A stretch of 64,000 bases of DNA from Sphagnum magellanicum (GCA_021904315.1 CM038924.1:13070026-13134025), one strand, 5' to 3'; numbered from the stretch's first letter, positions 11,170-24,240 are shown. Notes: generated from the letters alone by a model not told the origin. Numbers and translations: made by a program.

Positions 11170-11299
11170 ACCCAATAGATGTAGGTTTTTAGGGTCACAT
11201 AGTAGAACTAATTTAAGGTTTTCTTCCATGGTAATTTACATTTGGTTGGGGATTTGAAGGATAGCTATGGCCTACCTTAATGTTTTTGTCTTGGTTCCT

Positions 11300-14200
11300 T
11301 TGTTTCATGTTTTGGATTTTGGCTTAGACTTATCCTTTCATCATTTGTCTTAGTAATTTTTGTGCTTGTGACAACATCCTAAACCATGTATGGTTTTTAA
11401 AATTGAAACTTGACTAAAATTAACCTTTTAATTTTTTAAAGAAATAAGCATGGAACATTATTCCTAGTTTTGTTTGTGTAGAGTTAAAATAAAGACAATT
11501 TTAATTTAATATTTTGAATTGAAATTAAACATTTTTCATAAAAAGAAAAAAAATCACCCAACATTAGTATGGATGAATGTTGATTAACTATTACTTTTTT
11601 TCATGATTAGCTCAGTAAATTTATTTTTTATTTTTTATTTTTTGTTCACACATGGTATCATTTTGAAAAACATTCAATTTTTTTTGAAGGCATGTTATGC
11701 ATAAAGGTTAGTTTTCAAATACCCATTATATTGTTCAAATATGGTAGATTTTAGGGTTTTTTGTTTGTTTGTTTTGGTGCTTTTATTTTTAGGAATAAGG
11801 TTGTTAGTTGATCAGTTAAATCCATGTGAAAAATGTCCATGGTTTTAAATCACCCACCCCACTTCCTAAAAGAATTAACACCAAAAATGAGTCATTCAAT
11901 GTGATTTCTTGAGGTTAACATGAATGATTTTTAAAAAAATTGACTTTTGGTTACATACATTTTATGCTCCATTTCAATTGTTGTTATATATATTCAATGT
12001 TTCCAATGGCTTGGATTTTGATTTCAACTTTCAATAATTATAACATTAATCATGTATTGGAAATGTCTAATAATGTATTATGAGATTGATGATAGAAAAT
12101 TCAAGTTTGGGTGAATGTATGGTTGAATGGCTCATTTTTAAAAAAACAAGTCCACACAAAATCCCTTCTACAATATTAGATTAGTAATTTAATTTGGTAT
12201 AATTGAATAAATCCATGTATCAAATATAATAATGTCCATATTAATAGGAGCCCAAGTAAAGATTCTAAGAATATGCACTTGTGATTTTTTTTTAAAATTA
12301 AGAAAAAAAAACTTTAGTGAGTAATGAAAATATGATTTAAATCTAACCATTCAAAAAGCCTTAGTTAGAATTTGACAACAACTTTTGAGGGAAGAATTTC
12401 ACATAATTTTTAAATTTTTTTTGCTATATTACATACTAAGGTACAATATGGAAGTTGGAATGAAAATGATTATGAATGTTTCAATTTTTTACCATTCTAG
12501 TCAATTAACCTATCCATAATTTTGGACTTCAAAAGTCCACTATTAAAATGTGCATGTATTTTTTCAAAAAAGTTTTACATGTACGTTTTCATAATCGAGT
12601 ATTTAATTTCAAACCAATTTCCAATTGATTTTCTTAAGATTATATGTTTTGCAAAACCAAAAAATGTCATAGATATGTTCATTAATGCATACACCCCTTT
12701 ACATGTGTAAATACAATTGTTATGTTTTCACTATAGATGATGTTATTGAAAGTCGATGCCATTAAATATGCTTGTGCATTTTTAAGGTATTTCATCATGT
12801 TGTTGAAGAGGAATTGGGAAACCTTTGAAAGAGATAATTTGACAAGATTTTAGCCAAGAAATGGGGAAGTAATTAAAGAAATCTCTTAAATAATTGGTTG
12901 GGAAGTGCTAGGAAATGGGAGGGTTAGGATTTTTGGCACTACAAAATTTACTACACAATTTTGACAAGTAAATTAACATTTCAAGAATAATTTGCTTGAT
13001 TGGGAAGTTGTTCATCATGTTACAACATGATTTGAATTTGTGAAATGAATGAGTAGTGTGTGTCTTTTAGAGGTTAAAATATTCAATCATTTGTCTTTGG
13101 CACATGTTCATGAAGCAAACAATTTTTGAAGAAAATTTTATATATGATGATTTGTGCCATATTGGCAAGAACTATTTGTGATGGGATAATATTCCAAAGA
13201 AACAAAACTTCTAGGGTATTTCAAACCCAAAAATAATGTGAAAATATTGCTCTAAATAATCTTTGCAAGCTTCAAAACAAGTACCTTATAATGAAAGTGT
13301 ATTTTTAGTTATGTTCATGTAGATATTAAATACCAAAAATTACCATGTAGGCACATAGGTGTTTGCATGAACAAATTGCATGCTAACCAAGACACAAATG
13401 ATGGTGTAGACATTTGTTATGAGAATTTGAAGGATAAATTGAAAAGAATGAATGCCAAATTGAAAAAAATATTGGGTTGGTTGATTTTTAACTTGTTGAT
13501 AATGTACTCACTCATTATTATTATGTACAAGTTGTAGAAATAAGGAAGACAAAGGGAAGAATGATAATTCTTAAGGGCATGGTGAATGACACAACATATT
13601 CTAGTTTCACACATATGTGTTAAAAGCACATAATTGCAAAGGTCCAATTTGTATTGCACAATGTTGGCACATTACATTGTTAAGCTAGATCTTCACCTTG
13701 CACAAACATAACATTGGTTCAAAATAATCTTCATTTAACATGTGAAGAATGGTTTCACATTAACATTGTTTGCCCTAACAATGATAAAATGACCATTGGA
13801 GCATGGTTGATTTAAAGATGAAAGAGGAGAGTATGATTGCAAAATATTTAAAACAATTCCCAACACCATCAACTTACACATAGATATACATAATGCACAT
13901 TCATAGTCATAGTTACTATCGGTGGTGACTCACATTAAAGTGTACAACATGATAAGTTGAATTGTTGGCTCCAAGATCAATAAAGCAATGGAGAGATGGA
14001 AAATATAGTAAAAGGATATGGGAAAGAGGGGGAGGAAAGAGAGATTAAAGTTAAAGGATGATTTTGATCAATATTCTAGAGATGAGTAAAGACACATATC
14101 TAATTTGGCATGAAGTTGTTGCATTTGAGGTCTTCAAATTGTAAGTGTGAGAAGTGAATATTCTTGCCGAAGTTTGGTGTCCAAAGGCATTTGATGCAAC

Positions 14201-15120
14201 CATTCCACCACCTATTGATTTCAATTCATGTGACTATTTAAGGGCATTTCAATTCCAAATATTTTCATTTTGGTTGAAAACTAATTCACATAAGTTTGTA
14301 TGTTATATTTTATTTCATCAATGGTTACATTTTTGCTAAATTTTTTGCTTTGAAAGGACTTGTATCTTAATAGTCACAATTGTGTAGGTATGACATTCAT
14401 GAGGTTGTGGCCAATGTTGTTTGGGGCGGGGGGTGGGGATGGGGGAAGATTTTTCATTGTGGTGGAAAGAAAAAGCTAATGTGAATTATCAAAAGGTTTT
14501 TTTTGGAAAAAAAATTATGAAAGTCATCATATTTTGAGAAAAAAATTCACATGTCACCATGTTTAGACAATGAGTTCATATAGGTTGCCAAAATTAGGTA
14601 AGGTTCCAAAAAACATTCTACTTTATTGTTTGACCTCGATCCAAATTTGGCTCATTCCCCTTATCAATGATTAATACTCCACCTACCTGACAAAATTGAA
14701 AAAAAAAGCCCTTGTTGTGACCCCGTTTAGGGTCAAAAGAAAACATTATCATCAATTGTGTTTATGTTGGATATGAAAGATTTTTTTTTTTTTTTTTTTC
14801 CTTGGAAATATTTGTGTTTGTTGGATATTGTAGCCTAGGGTTAGTTTCCACATTGACAAAACAAATAATAATTATTTTTCTCAAAAAATGAATTTGATTA
14901 ATTTTTTTGAAATTAAATAATTTTCCATCATCTATTATAATATTGTGATATGAGTAGTGAAATTATTCAGAATGTAGCCTATGATAATTATAATGATTTT
15001 CAACATGTCAACTTCACATTTTCACAAAATTTCATTTCACTATTTTGAGGATTATTTAATGACAAAACTGACCTTAGGGTAAGGTACACAATCTTTAATA
15101 TTCATTCTAAGGGCTTTTTA
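11300..15120. other. AT-rich intergenic DNA
   Basis: No gene and no recognisable element is visible. The region contains poly-A and poly-T runs, a (T)20-type tract near 14780-14800 and GGGGCGGGGGGTGGGG near 14424. Longer weakly open stretches have no family motif. Most of it is probably very old transposon debris. Confidence 0.4.
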
Positions 15121-15330
15121 AAAAAATTGTGATGTAACCATGTTGGTGACCATCCACAAGAGCGATTAGCCAAACTTGGCTATAGGTTAGAGAGAAAAGT
15201 AGAAAATTTTAAGAATCCTACTATATTTTAGTGACTTGTTGGAACCTATTATTGTCTTAAATATGGCAATTTCAGAATTTTGTGACTTTGAAGTCACTCT
15301 AATGGCTTTGGTTCAATTTTTTTCACAAAT
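15120..15330 (-). repeat. Dispersed palindrome-core repeat, copy B (inverted)
   Basis: TAGCCAAACTTGGCTA at 15167-15182 is one base off the perfect palindrome. The sequence after it (TATAGG, GAAAAGTAGAAA, AAGAATCC, TTGGAACCT) follows copy F at 63.06 kb closely for about 90 bp in the same orientation. Confidence 0.7.
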
Positions 15331-17990
15331 CTCCTTGGAATGAGTTGTATTGGATTTTTTTTTGTCACCTAAGCAAATTAAAATGCTGATTGGTTCCCTT
15401 TAATTGGCCATCAATAGTGATGCCCATGTTGATGAGTTCAAGTTGTACAATTAGGAAAATATCCTCTAAGTAAAATATTCTCTAAGTAATGTTTTTGTAT
15501 GGTATGGAAGACCCTAATAAAACACTTGCAAATAGAAATAATCCTATTACCAGAAATATGCAAAATATTTCATTGTGCAACATTTTATTTAATTCACATG
15601 GCAAGAACCACAATATGTTCGTCATGAGGAGATGACAAATCTTGGGAATAGTGGTTGAACTAGTGTGAAACAAATGAAGTTTCATTCATAGTCTGGGGAT
15701 ACATGGAACCTTTTCATTGGTACCTCATGAGCAATGCCTGGTGGACCAACCCTAAATGATGATGAGTAGGGTTTAGGGTCTAAAAGTTTTGTTTCTCTCC
15801 TTTGCAAAACCCACAAATGTTGCAAAGTCTTTCTCTTCAACCAACAACCAACACTTTAGTTAGACTCCCTATTGTTGTTTGTTGTTTCTTTTTCCCCCCC
15901 CAAAGCCCAAAACCCTAGAGAAAAGTTTGGGCATGGAACCCTTTCCCTCCCTCCCATAAAGGAATGCATTGAAGTAATGGGCAAGTAAGTAGCCTTGCTT
16001 CTCGAGCTCAATGATATTACAGGATATTTCAAAGTGCCGTTCAACACATGAATGGCAAGACCAATCATTCGGTGTAAGGTAAAGCTTGAGTGTAAAGACT
16101 TGCCCCGATTTTAAGTTTTTCTTGTGATACCCAGTGGGTATCATCATGGGTATCACAAGAAAAAAGGAGAAATGGGGGGGGGAGGGGATTTTGATGAATG
16201 AATGCTTACTCTGGAGGTTTCAAAAAATGAAATGCTCATTGAGAAAAGAGAGAGAGAAAAAGGAGTTATGTAAAAAAAATGGTTGTAAATAACCCATCAA
16301 GGCAATGAGAACAACCTCCGTAGTACATACCCCCCCTAGGGAGTAGTAGTACATTGGCAACTTTCACACATGTTTGTCGAATAATTAATTAATTAAATTT
16401 GAAATTTCCATTTCAACAAAGAGAATATTCTAAAAAAGATCCAATGCTTTCTTCCTTCACAAATTTTGGTTATTTGAAGAAATTTTTTTTTGGGGTGAAA
16501 AAAAATTCAACATTTCTGTAAATAAAATAAAATAAAATAACATAAACATAATATAATTAGTGTCAAAGCTGCCAAGGTAGTAAGTAGTAAGTAGGGTTGC
16601 CTAGTCTCCGGATAAAGGTCAACACAAACTGTACACTAGGATTTGGTTGGATAAAGGGAAAGTGAATGGTGATCTCATCAATGTTGTAGTTTTCTTTTTC
16701 CTCAAGATCAGCAACCTGGGAAATCGAAAAAAGGAAGATTTTACCTTGGAAACATGCACTCTCTTTTTAGCATCCCTATTATGGTGGTCATTGGATATGG
16801 CTAACCCATCTCTAGAACCATGGTAGATATTATTGAGTGAAGAAGAATGAGGCCAACTTACTTACTTACTTACCTACAATGGGTTTGCTCACCAAACACT
16901 CTATGCTTAAATCCTTTATGGATCTTTGTGTTTTATATCCCCTCCTTCCTTTCCATGCATATGACAACAACAACAACTGACATACATAGTTGCACATTTT
17001 GCCCCTGGGGCTGAGGTGAGTTTTTCATCGGCATGATCAGTTGTTCCTTTTGTCCCTCCACTAGCCTAAGTTATGGAAGAAAGGGGGATGATCAATTGAC
17101 TTTGGAGGCGGAGTTTTGGCCAAACACTAGTAGCTAGCTGATTGCAATCCCCAAAGGACCGTCTCTTCTTATGATTGAACATTATACCACATGGGAGGAG
17201 GGGAGGAGTCATACCATGATGATGATGATTATTATAATTATTATTAGTTCCCCTATGGGGCTCCTCTTTCGAAGTTTTCAATTCTAGATAGACTAGTGGA
17301 TTGTTGGAAGGTATAGAGCAAACTCACACTCAAACTGACTTGTTGAGAGGAATGTTTTTGCATAAGGTAATTGACCCCGTACTCATTCCCCCTTTATTGA
17401 CATACAATTTTTTGTCTCTTTGAGTTTATGGGTGCACAATGAGATTCAAACTCTCTCTCACCTCACAATGAACCTATAATTCCCTCTTTTTTTTTGGTTG
17501 TTATTGGATTTTTTTGTGACATTTTTGAAGATTTGGTTCTAAAGCTATGGTCTCCTCCCCCCCCCCGCCTCTTCACTAGTCAATCTAATGGAAGTTCAAA
17601 AGCAATCAATCATTTGTTACTTGGTTACAATGTGTTGATTGAGAGAGCTTCAAGAAAACAAGGTGGGTGAACAAACAACACATGTGTAGTTCCACAATCT
17701 AGAGTGGGCCATTTAGGGGTCAAGAAAAATCATCCATTCAAAATTTGTCCAAAAGAGAATGTAAAACATCCCATGTCAAATATCCCATTTGCAAAGGTGC
17801 AAAGATGAATGAAATAAGCAATGAAGTGGCCCACAAGCATATGCATTTTCTAGCTAGCTCTAATAATCAGGACATGACACCATGAGCAATGTACCCACCC
17901 CTAGTAGATTGTTTCATTAATGCTATATTTACATCCATTTGAAGGATGTTCAATATCAATGAGTGGTGTAGAAATTAAACACAAATCACA
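15331..17990. other. Intergenic DNA
   Basis: No gene is visible. It contains TAGGGTTTAGGG at about 15766, homopolymer C and G runs, an (AAAAT)n microsatellite near 16521-16545 and a (TTAC)n tract near 16857-16873. The 15856-16156 minus-strand open stretches look like chance frames. Confidence 0.4.
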
Positions 17991-18000
17991 AATGAAGAAA

Positions 18001-18096
18001 TTCTAGCATCATCCAAAATTCTACATTGCCAAAATCCCCCAAATTCTGGCATCCAAAAACCACAATCCAAATTTGGTATTAAGGATGATGCTAGAA
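18001..18096. repeat. Perfect 14-bp inverted repeat
   Basis: TTCTAGCATCATCC at 18001-18014 is matched by its exact complement GGATGATGCTAGAA at 18083-18096. The 68-bp spacer is AT-rich. It could be a very small foldback element. Confidence 0.6.
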
Positions 18097-18099
18097 ATC

Positions 18100-19185
18100 G
18101 ATTCTAGATTTGTAGTTCATGGATGCTAGAATTGTATGGTAAATTGTTTAGTTTAGTCTGTAATGATGTTGGGGTGATATTCAAACTCTTAGGATACCAG
18201 GACTGGCCCCTAAAGAGGTAGACACTAAGCCAGACAAAACTGTATTGTGGGGGTGTGGGGGGAGGTTAGGGTTTAGGGTTTATTCTAAATTCTTCTTCCA
18301 GTGGGGTATAAGTCAAGCATAAATATGCTTCTTTGCTGGAATGGGGCAATGATATATGCCTAGGAACAACAAGTATTGTGTACAATAGCACATGAAAACA
18401 ATATGAAAAACAAGGATCAAAGATGATGAAGCCTTTGAAACCAACCAACCCCCCCCCAACCCCCGCCCCACCCCCACCCCTTCCTTACATGATTTGTCAA
18501 TAGTTGAGCGAGACTGGTATGGGTCCAGGAACATGAAAGTTGTATTTGTGAACTGTATTGCGGCATTAGTGAGTGAGTGAGTGAGTGAGCCCACCTCTTT
18601 GATTTGTGTTCAAATATTGATGACGGTTTGGCTCAACTAGTCAAGTGGAGCCACTTACTTTGCTAGGGGGTTGAGAGCTAGCAAGTGAATAGTTAGTTTT
18701 CTAAGTCCAAAACTGTTGAATAGCAAATCAGGCTTGAGAGCTAGTGAGTGAACAGTTTCTCCAAGTTGAAGAAAACCGTTGAATAGCAAATCAGGCTCTT
18801 GTCCCCATTTGAAGGCAGCTTCAAAGGAGTGCCCTAGAGATTGTGCTTGCCAGAGGACAACAAGGTTGTGACAATTTCTCTTTTCACATGATTCAACCCA
18901 TTTTTGCTTTCGTACTCTTCTCAAATGTTATCTAGTTTTCACTCTCATGACAAAAGTTACCAATCCAGCTACCAAACCCTAAACCCTGAAAGTACACCCA
19001 TTTTAGAAGCTAGTCTCATTTACACATTCTCTTTTATAAATGGGACTAGCTTATAAAAACAATGTGTAAAACAAGAAAAGTGTGTGTGTGTAGTCTATCT
19101 GCTGCAGAGAGGGCTTCTTCTATTTCAACTTTACAAATCTCACTTCAAAATAGTTTCATAAATATAGTATGAAATTGTCAATGAT
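18100..19185. other. Intergenic DNA with a 63-bp tandem duplication
   Basis: No gene is visible. TTAGGGTTTAGGGTTTATTC lies near 18265, a C-rich tract at 18449-18480 and a (GTGA)n tract near 18569-18589. A 63-bp unit starting GAGAGCTAG is duplicated at 18673 and 18736 and ends at 18799. Confidence 0.45.
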
Positions 19186-19189
19186 GGTC

Positions 19190-19366
19190 AATTGTTGATT
19201 GAGTATTTTTGAGTGATACCATTAGAAACATCACACCTTGATTTTATTGGATCCATCCAACCTCTGTCTCCTTCACGATTAATTGTCGATTCAATATTTT
19301 GGAGTGATATCATTAGGAACATCACACCTTGATTTTGCTGGACCCATCCGACCCCTGCCTCCTTCC
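19190..19366 (+). repeat. 91-bp tandem duplication
   Basis: Two units begin AATTGTTGATT (19190) and AATTGTCGATT (19281). Both contain the run ACATCACACCTTGATTTT and CCATCC. Divergence of roughly 15 percent suggests an old duplication. Confidence 0.75.
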
Positions 19367-19599
19367 AGTCTTCAGTCCTTGCTAGTGTGGAGGAAAGGGC
19401 AGGTATTAAAAATTGCATCAAACCCCTTTCGGGTATCAGGTCTGATATCAGAGTTGATTACTCATGGTTATCAAAATATCAAATATTCGATTCTGATGTA
19501 TAACTGTGCTTATCAAAATCAAATTCCTGATTATTATATATCACCATGGTTCTCAAACTTTTGAAAAATCAAATGACTGCCTACAAACTGCCAGATATT

Positions 19600-19830
19600 T
19601 GCCGGTTCTTTCACGAAGCCTGGTGTCTCTTTGAGGTTTTTGAAATACCCAGAACCAGCAGTTCTTTGATTCTGATTATTTTTTCACATACCCGGACTCA
19701 GGTGGTTCTTTGATTCCGAATTGTTTCAAATACCCGCAATCAGTGGTTCTTTGATTTTGATTTTGATTTTTTTCAAATACCTGGAACTGGTAGAGTATTG
19801 AAAAATTCAAACACCCGTCCCACACTGCTC
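19600..19830 (+). repeat. Minisatellite with GGTTCTTTGATT / AAATACCCGG units
   Basis: About four imperfect units of roughly 50-58 bp carry GGTTCTTTGATT followed by TTTTTCAAATACCCGGAC. The flanks to 20080 keep reusing the words TACCAG, TACCGG and GGTATGAG. Similar wording occurs near 6.65, 25.8-26.0 and 28.8-29.1 kb, which suggests a dispersed family. Confidence 0.55.
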
Positions 19831-20084
19831 TGCACCGGTATTGCTCTTGTATATAGATAGGTCTACACCGGGTATCAATATTGGTATGAGTACTGGTAAC
19901 AAGGAACCTACCGGGCTGGGATGGATTGAGGCAACACCAGCCTTATGATACCAGCACCAGCCAGTTAGGGACCTGAAGTAATACCAGTCTTGTATCAGTT
20001 TCACATCATTTTAAATACCCGGGATATACCTGCTTCATACTAGCCAAAAATTTGTCTTGTACCTGGACCAGGCTGGTATGAGTC

Positions 20085-20361
20085 TTTTAAAAAAAAGTAC
20101 CCAATTTTGAAAATTGGTATGAAAATTGGAAAAGCATCCAATACCTGGACACTAGTAATAATAGCAACCCACCTAGACTAAACAAACCGTCTAGCCAATC
20201 AACAGCAGGTGTTAGGCTTCCGCTGTGCCTTGTACCAGCCAGCCTCAGCAAACTATAACAAAAATGTTGGGCCAAAACCATTTTGCTGAGCCAAACTGGC
20301 ATGTTTTGACTTTTTGTTCATCCAATTCACCTTTGCTGGACCACATGCTGAGAGCTTGGTC
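20085..20361 (+). mobile_element. Tourist-like MITE family 1, copy 1
   Basis: The segment with CACCTAGACTAAACAAACCG and CCAATCAACAGCAGGTGTTA shares its core with the elements at 29.9, 34.0 and 38.6 kb. Its right end (CACATGCTGAGAGC..GGTC) is followed by TTA, as at 38.97 kb. The left end is eroded and I could not define it. Confidence 0.55.
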
Positions 20362-20364
20362 TTA

Positions 20365-20970
20365 GTGCAAGACTTTTGCTTAGGGGGCTTGCACAGTTAT
20401 GGGGTAGAAGAAGTGCAGCACCCTAATATCTATCCCCTACCTGCACTACTATGCTGGTTTGAACATATTGAAAATAAATAAAATTCAACAGCATGGTAAT
20501 AAGAGTTGTCAATACCGACCATGCCGGTTGTCTGTTCACATTTGGACTTTGATTTTTATTTTCGTAGCATTTTTTGAACTAGTTTTTTTAAGTATACAGA
20601 TAGGTTCTAAGAACTTCTCATCATTTAATGGTAAATTTCTCTTGGGATGCTAGCCAATGATGCAACATCAGAAAATTGAAAAAAAATTCATTGTTGATAA
20701 TTATTGATGTGAAGATTTAGCCAAATTTCATTATAAACTAAAATATGAAAGGAAACAAGCAACTTATCATGTAATAATGTGTTTGCCCTTTATGACAAGT
20801 TCAAACTTCAAAGTGAAAGCTTCCCTTACTCGGTCTAGAACTTTCATCTTGATGCATGCACTTATATGGAACATGCCCATCCATCATATGCACATGTAAT
20901 CCTCTAGATGTCACTCCGATATTGGGTCAAGTTTGAACCAAAATTTTTTATGCCCAAATCCTACACTAAT
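20365..20970. other. Intergenic DNA
   Basis: Nothing gene-like is visible. A partial palindrome-core motif (TAGCCAAATTTCATTATA) lies at 20718. Confidence 0.4.
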
Positions 20971-20973
20971 TAT

Positions 20974-21180
20974 GGTGCATTCACACTTGATGTCAAGTCA
21001 GTGTTGAATGGAAATCTAGGTGGCATCCTAGGTGGCACCCATTGTTAAATGAGTGATAACTTAATGTTCAGTGAATGTTAGCTTAACATAAAATTTTCAT
21101 AGTAAGTTTAAGTCCTAAATGGCTAGCATGGTGTTAGGGGACTCAACACTAGAGTCCCTAACACCAAGTGTGAATGCACC
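20974..21180. mobile_element. 207-bp MITE with GGTGCATTCACACTTG termini
   Basis: The left end GGTGCATTCACACTTGATGT and the complement of the right end, GGTGCATTCACACTTGGTGT, match at 19 of 20 positions. TTA follows the right end and TTA lies one base before the left end, so a TTA (or TA) target duplication is likely. A subterminal hairpin occupies about 21131-21164. There is no coding capacity. Confidence 0.75.
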
Positions 21181-21189
21181 TTAATACAT

Positions 21190-22056
21190 AGTCTCTTCCT
21201 TATGGGCAAAGGAAAAAAATATTAAGCATCATTTGATAATTTGGTTACTTTTTGGAACCTATTGTAAAAAATTGGTAATTTGGTAATTTTCTTTTTGAAA
21301 TTTGGAAAATTTGGGCCATTTTTTTTTCCATAAAAAAACCTTTGTAAAAGTTTCAAATCAGATTTTTCCAGCTAAAAATTTGATGAAAATTGTCCACCAA
21401 AAAAAAAACCCTTTTGATGTTATTTGACACCTGAAGTTATTTGACATGTTCTTGGGATTTTTGGGGAACAATGGGTTACATATCAGAATTGGTTCTTAGG
21501 TTGTTTGAGAACCATGATTACATATCATAACTGGTTATTTGTTGATTTTTTGATGACCAGGGTTATAATGCTTGGTTATGTTTTGCCATTTCTAATAACC
21601 ATCCAACACTGGTGCTTATGATGAATTTGATGAAACACTAATTTGAACCACATCTTGACTCTGAAAGGCAGCATAGGCTATCAAATCCAATTGTCAAATA
21701 TTGAGCCAAAAAAGGTGTTAACTGGAACACCTCTAGTGATCAATGTTTCATTCATCAACAAATTTTGTCATTTTTCCAACAAGAAAATTGGGAAAATTTG
21801 GAATTTGTTAATAAAAAAATTCTAAATTCTACTAATTTTTTCTAATTTTTTGGGAAAATTTGGAAATTTTCAATGTCAAAAAAATATTGAAAAAAAATAA
21901 AATCAGATCTAGATCTTAATTGGGTTTCTTTTGTTGGTAATTTGATGGGTCACTTTTGTATGCTCGACATTTTAGGGTGGGAGAAGGTTAGACTAGAAAT
22001 GAAAGGAATGAATGAATGAAGAACCTCCAAAGCAACTCATTCCATTCCATTCCATT

Positions 22057-22093
<37 letters not shown>

Positions 22094-23771
22094 TGGGCCC
22101 GTTTGAGGATTTGCAATTTTGGGTGTTGTCTCTTTGAGTGTCGTCTCTTGGTTGGATGTTGGTTCTCTCTTCTTGTTGTTGTTTCCCTTTTTTTTGCATC
22201 TTCTTTGTTTCTTTCGGGTAGGTGCTTTTTAATTTCATAAAGCTCGGTAAGGTTTCATCATTACATCTGAAGTCATGTAAGGATCTACAATGAAATATCA
22301 AAGATGCAGTCTTCCATAGTCAATCAGGGGACACATTATGTGGACACATTAGGAGGTCCCTCTTTCTTTCACCACACTTTTAGTTTTAGAGGGCCTTTTT
22401 GTCATCTAGCACATCTCCACCCACACTCCTTATTTGGGCCTTTTACCAATGTTTTCCACATGCAACATTTTGTGGTGTTCATCAATTATTTCCCCCCATC
22501 TTCATTTATAAACATGAAAAAATGGATAATATGTTTAATTATGCTATGTTCACAGAAAGGTGAGTAATTTTTCAGTGATTTCAATGCAAGTAAGTAAGTT
22601 ACTGAAAAATAAATAAATGAGGGTTTTGCGGTAAAGAAGGAAGGAGAGAAACAGAAATTTTTTTAAATTAAATTTTTTTTCCCCCAGTATTCAGCAAAGT
22701 CAATATAAAATTAAATTTATTCTGAAATATTTCAGACATATCTAAAGAAAAAAAATCCCCAAAAATTTGAACAAAGAGAAAAATTTGAATCAATAATATA
22801 TGTGTTGAATCTGACATCAATGTAGGGGATACCAGACAAACACTGATTTTCCACACTCAACAAAATAGAAATAGAAATAGAATTTTGCTTGAGTGTCTGT
22901 CCACATGCTGTCTTGCTCCTGTGCCTGCTGCTGCTGCTGCTGCCCCAGGCTAGATAGAGCCCCCAATCAACAAGAAGATCTAATAATAAGTTGGGGAAAC
23001 AAACTTGTGAGCTACAAACACACAGAAGGGAAGGGAAGGGAAGGGAAGGGAAGGGAAGGGAGAGGGGAAAGGGTATTCATTCATTCCAGCCACTGATTTG
23101 CAATGCTCTCCATATTGTTTCTTTTGCATGTTTTTGCCTCATTGTGAAAATGATTGCTTGTTTGTTGTGGACCCTTTTGTTGTGACAGTCAGAGTCAGTG
23201 TTGTTTTCACTCATCATCCAATCTTACCAACTGTATGAATCTATGAATGAACAAATGGTCGCCGAGCCAATGAACCAAATCATCTCTGACCTTCCCGTAC
23301 TCAACTGGGATGGTACAGAATTTGGTGGTTCTTTCAAGCCTGCCCCTCCCCCCTTACCTTTTTTTTTAAAGAAAAATTAAATTTATTTATTTAATTTTTT
23401 AAGCCTTAGTTCAACTAAAATTGATTTGTAACCATTCACCGAAAGGAATATATGATGCAGAAGATGGGAACATGTGCATTCCATGTACAACTACTACGGA
23501 AAATCCCTATTCCACCTAGGAACATGATGATTCTGGTAACGTAACATGCCATTCCGTCAGGTGGTAACTGGCTGGTAACAGGTTCTAGCAGAGTCTGTTC
23601 CAGCACATGCTTTCATAGTGCCTAGGCTGGTTAGGCGATAATTAATTTATTTTTAAATTGCCAAAAAATCTGAAAAAAATAGTTTTTTTTGCCATGCCAA
23701 AAAGCTGAATGAAGCTCTCAAGCACAATATAGCCTCCATTATTTGATAGTACAATATTGAATTGTAAAATC

Positions 23772-23803
<32 letters not shown>

Positions 23804-24240
23804 GGCGAACATAGCTGACAAAAAATAATAATTATTAGGAATCTTGCTGTGGAACTAACCTGAGAACCAGCCTAGGTACCACCCCTAGGTCCTAGGTACT
23901 ACCCGTAGTACCTGGGATGGTTTGGTAGCAAAGTGCCTAATACTTATTATTATGTTTTTTTATCATTTACTTTTGCCAGTAAATAATAACAATAATAACA
24001 ATAATAATAATAATAATAATAATAGTGTACAGAATTTAGAGTGCATGATTTTTCACCATCACAAAAAGCACATGAGCACACCATGCCATGTAGTGCAAAC
24101 AAAGCTTATGATGACCCATCTTCTACCATCTTATACCCAAAGATCTCTTCACACTAGGTGGATCATTAAAATACACAAGGTCCATGCCTCTATGCCATAA
24201 TATTTACAATCATTCTATTTGGATTTAGACATAAGTGCAG
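21190..24240. other. Intergenic DNA rich in microsatellites
   Basis: No gene is visible. 21235-21420 resembles the flank of the palindrome-core repeat (TTTTTGGAACCT, GGGCCATTTT). Microsatellites are (CT)n at 22058-22089, (GAAGG)n at about 23025-23062, (ATT)n at 23772-23803 and (AAC/AAT)n at about 23979-24023. The polyasparagine and CT-coded open frames here are microsatellite products. TACC/CTAGG-rich text at 23510-23640 and 23850-23930 may be another decayed repeat. Confidence 0.5.

Larger units (their letters stand above)
8517..11290 (+). mobile_element. Decayed Ty3/gypsy element with DNA-methyltransferase-like and PHD segments
   Basis: One strand carries a degenerate polyprotein broken by many stops and several frameshifts. 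In order I see: a basic gag-like start (KKVATKPAQGQPNIVEARFA, about 8565-8625); a retropepsin-like part (9440-9790); a methyltransferase-like part resembling the DNMT3/DRM type (10171-10460); the end of an integrase (10575-10925) with GDYVYL; and a PHD finger (11035-11169). Reverse transcriptase, RNase H and the integrase core are missing; the gap falls between about 10.46 and 10.58 kb. No LTR pair was recognised. Retroelements that captured cytosine methyltransferases are known from some algae and dinoflagellates. The family call comes from motifs, and the element is certainly inactive. Confidence 0.72.

Noticed and set aside
22016-22301. Open frames over the CT tract near 22.06 kb
   Set aside because: The frames exist because a dinucleotide repeat has no stops; the peptides are Ser-Leu or Arg-Glu runs with no domain.
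22893-23185. Overlapping frames with a Cys run and Glu-Gly-Lys-Arg repeats
   Set aside because: They come from CTG and GAAGG microsatellites.
23922-24200. Polyasparagine open frame
   Set aside because: It is a translation of an AAC/AAT microsatellite with no conserved flanks.
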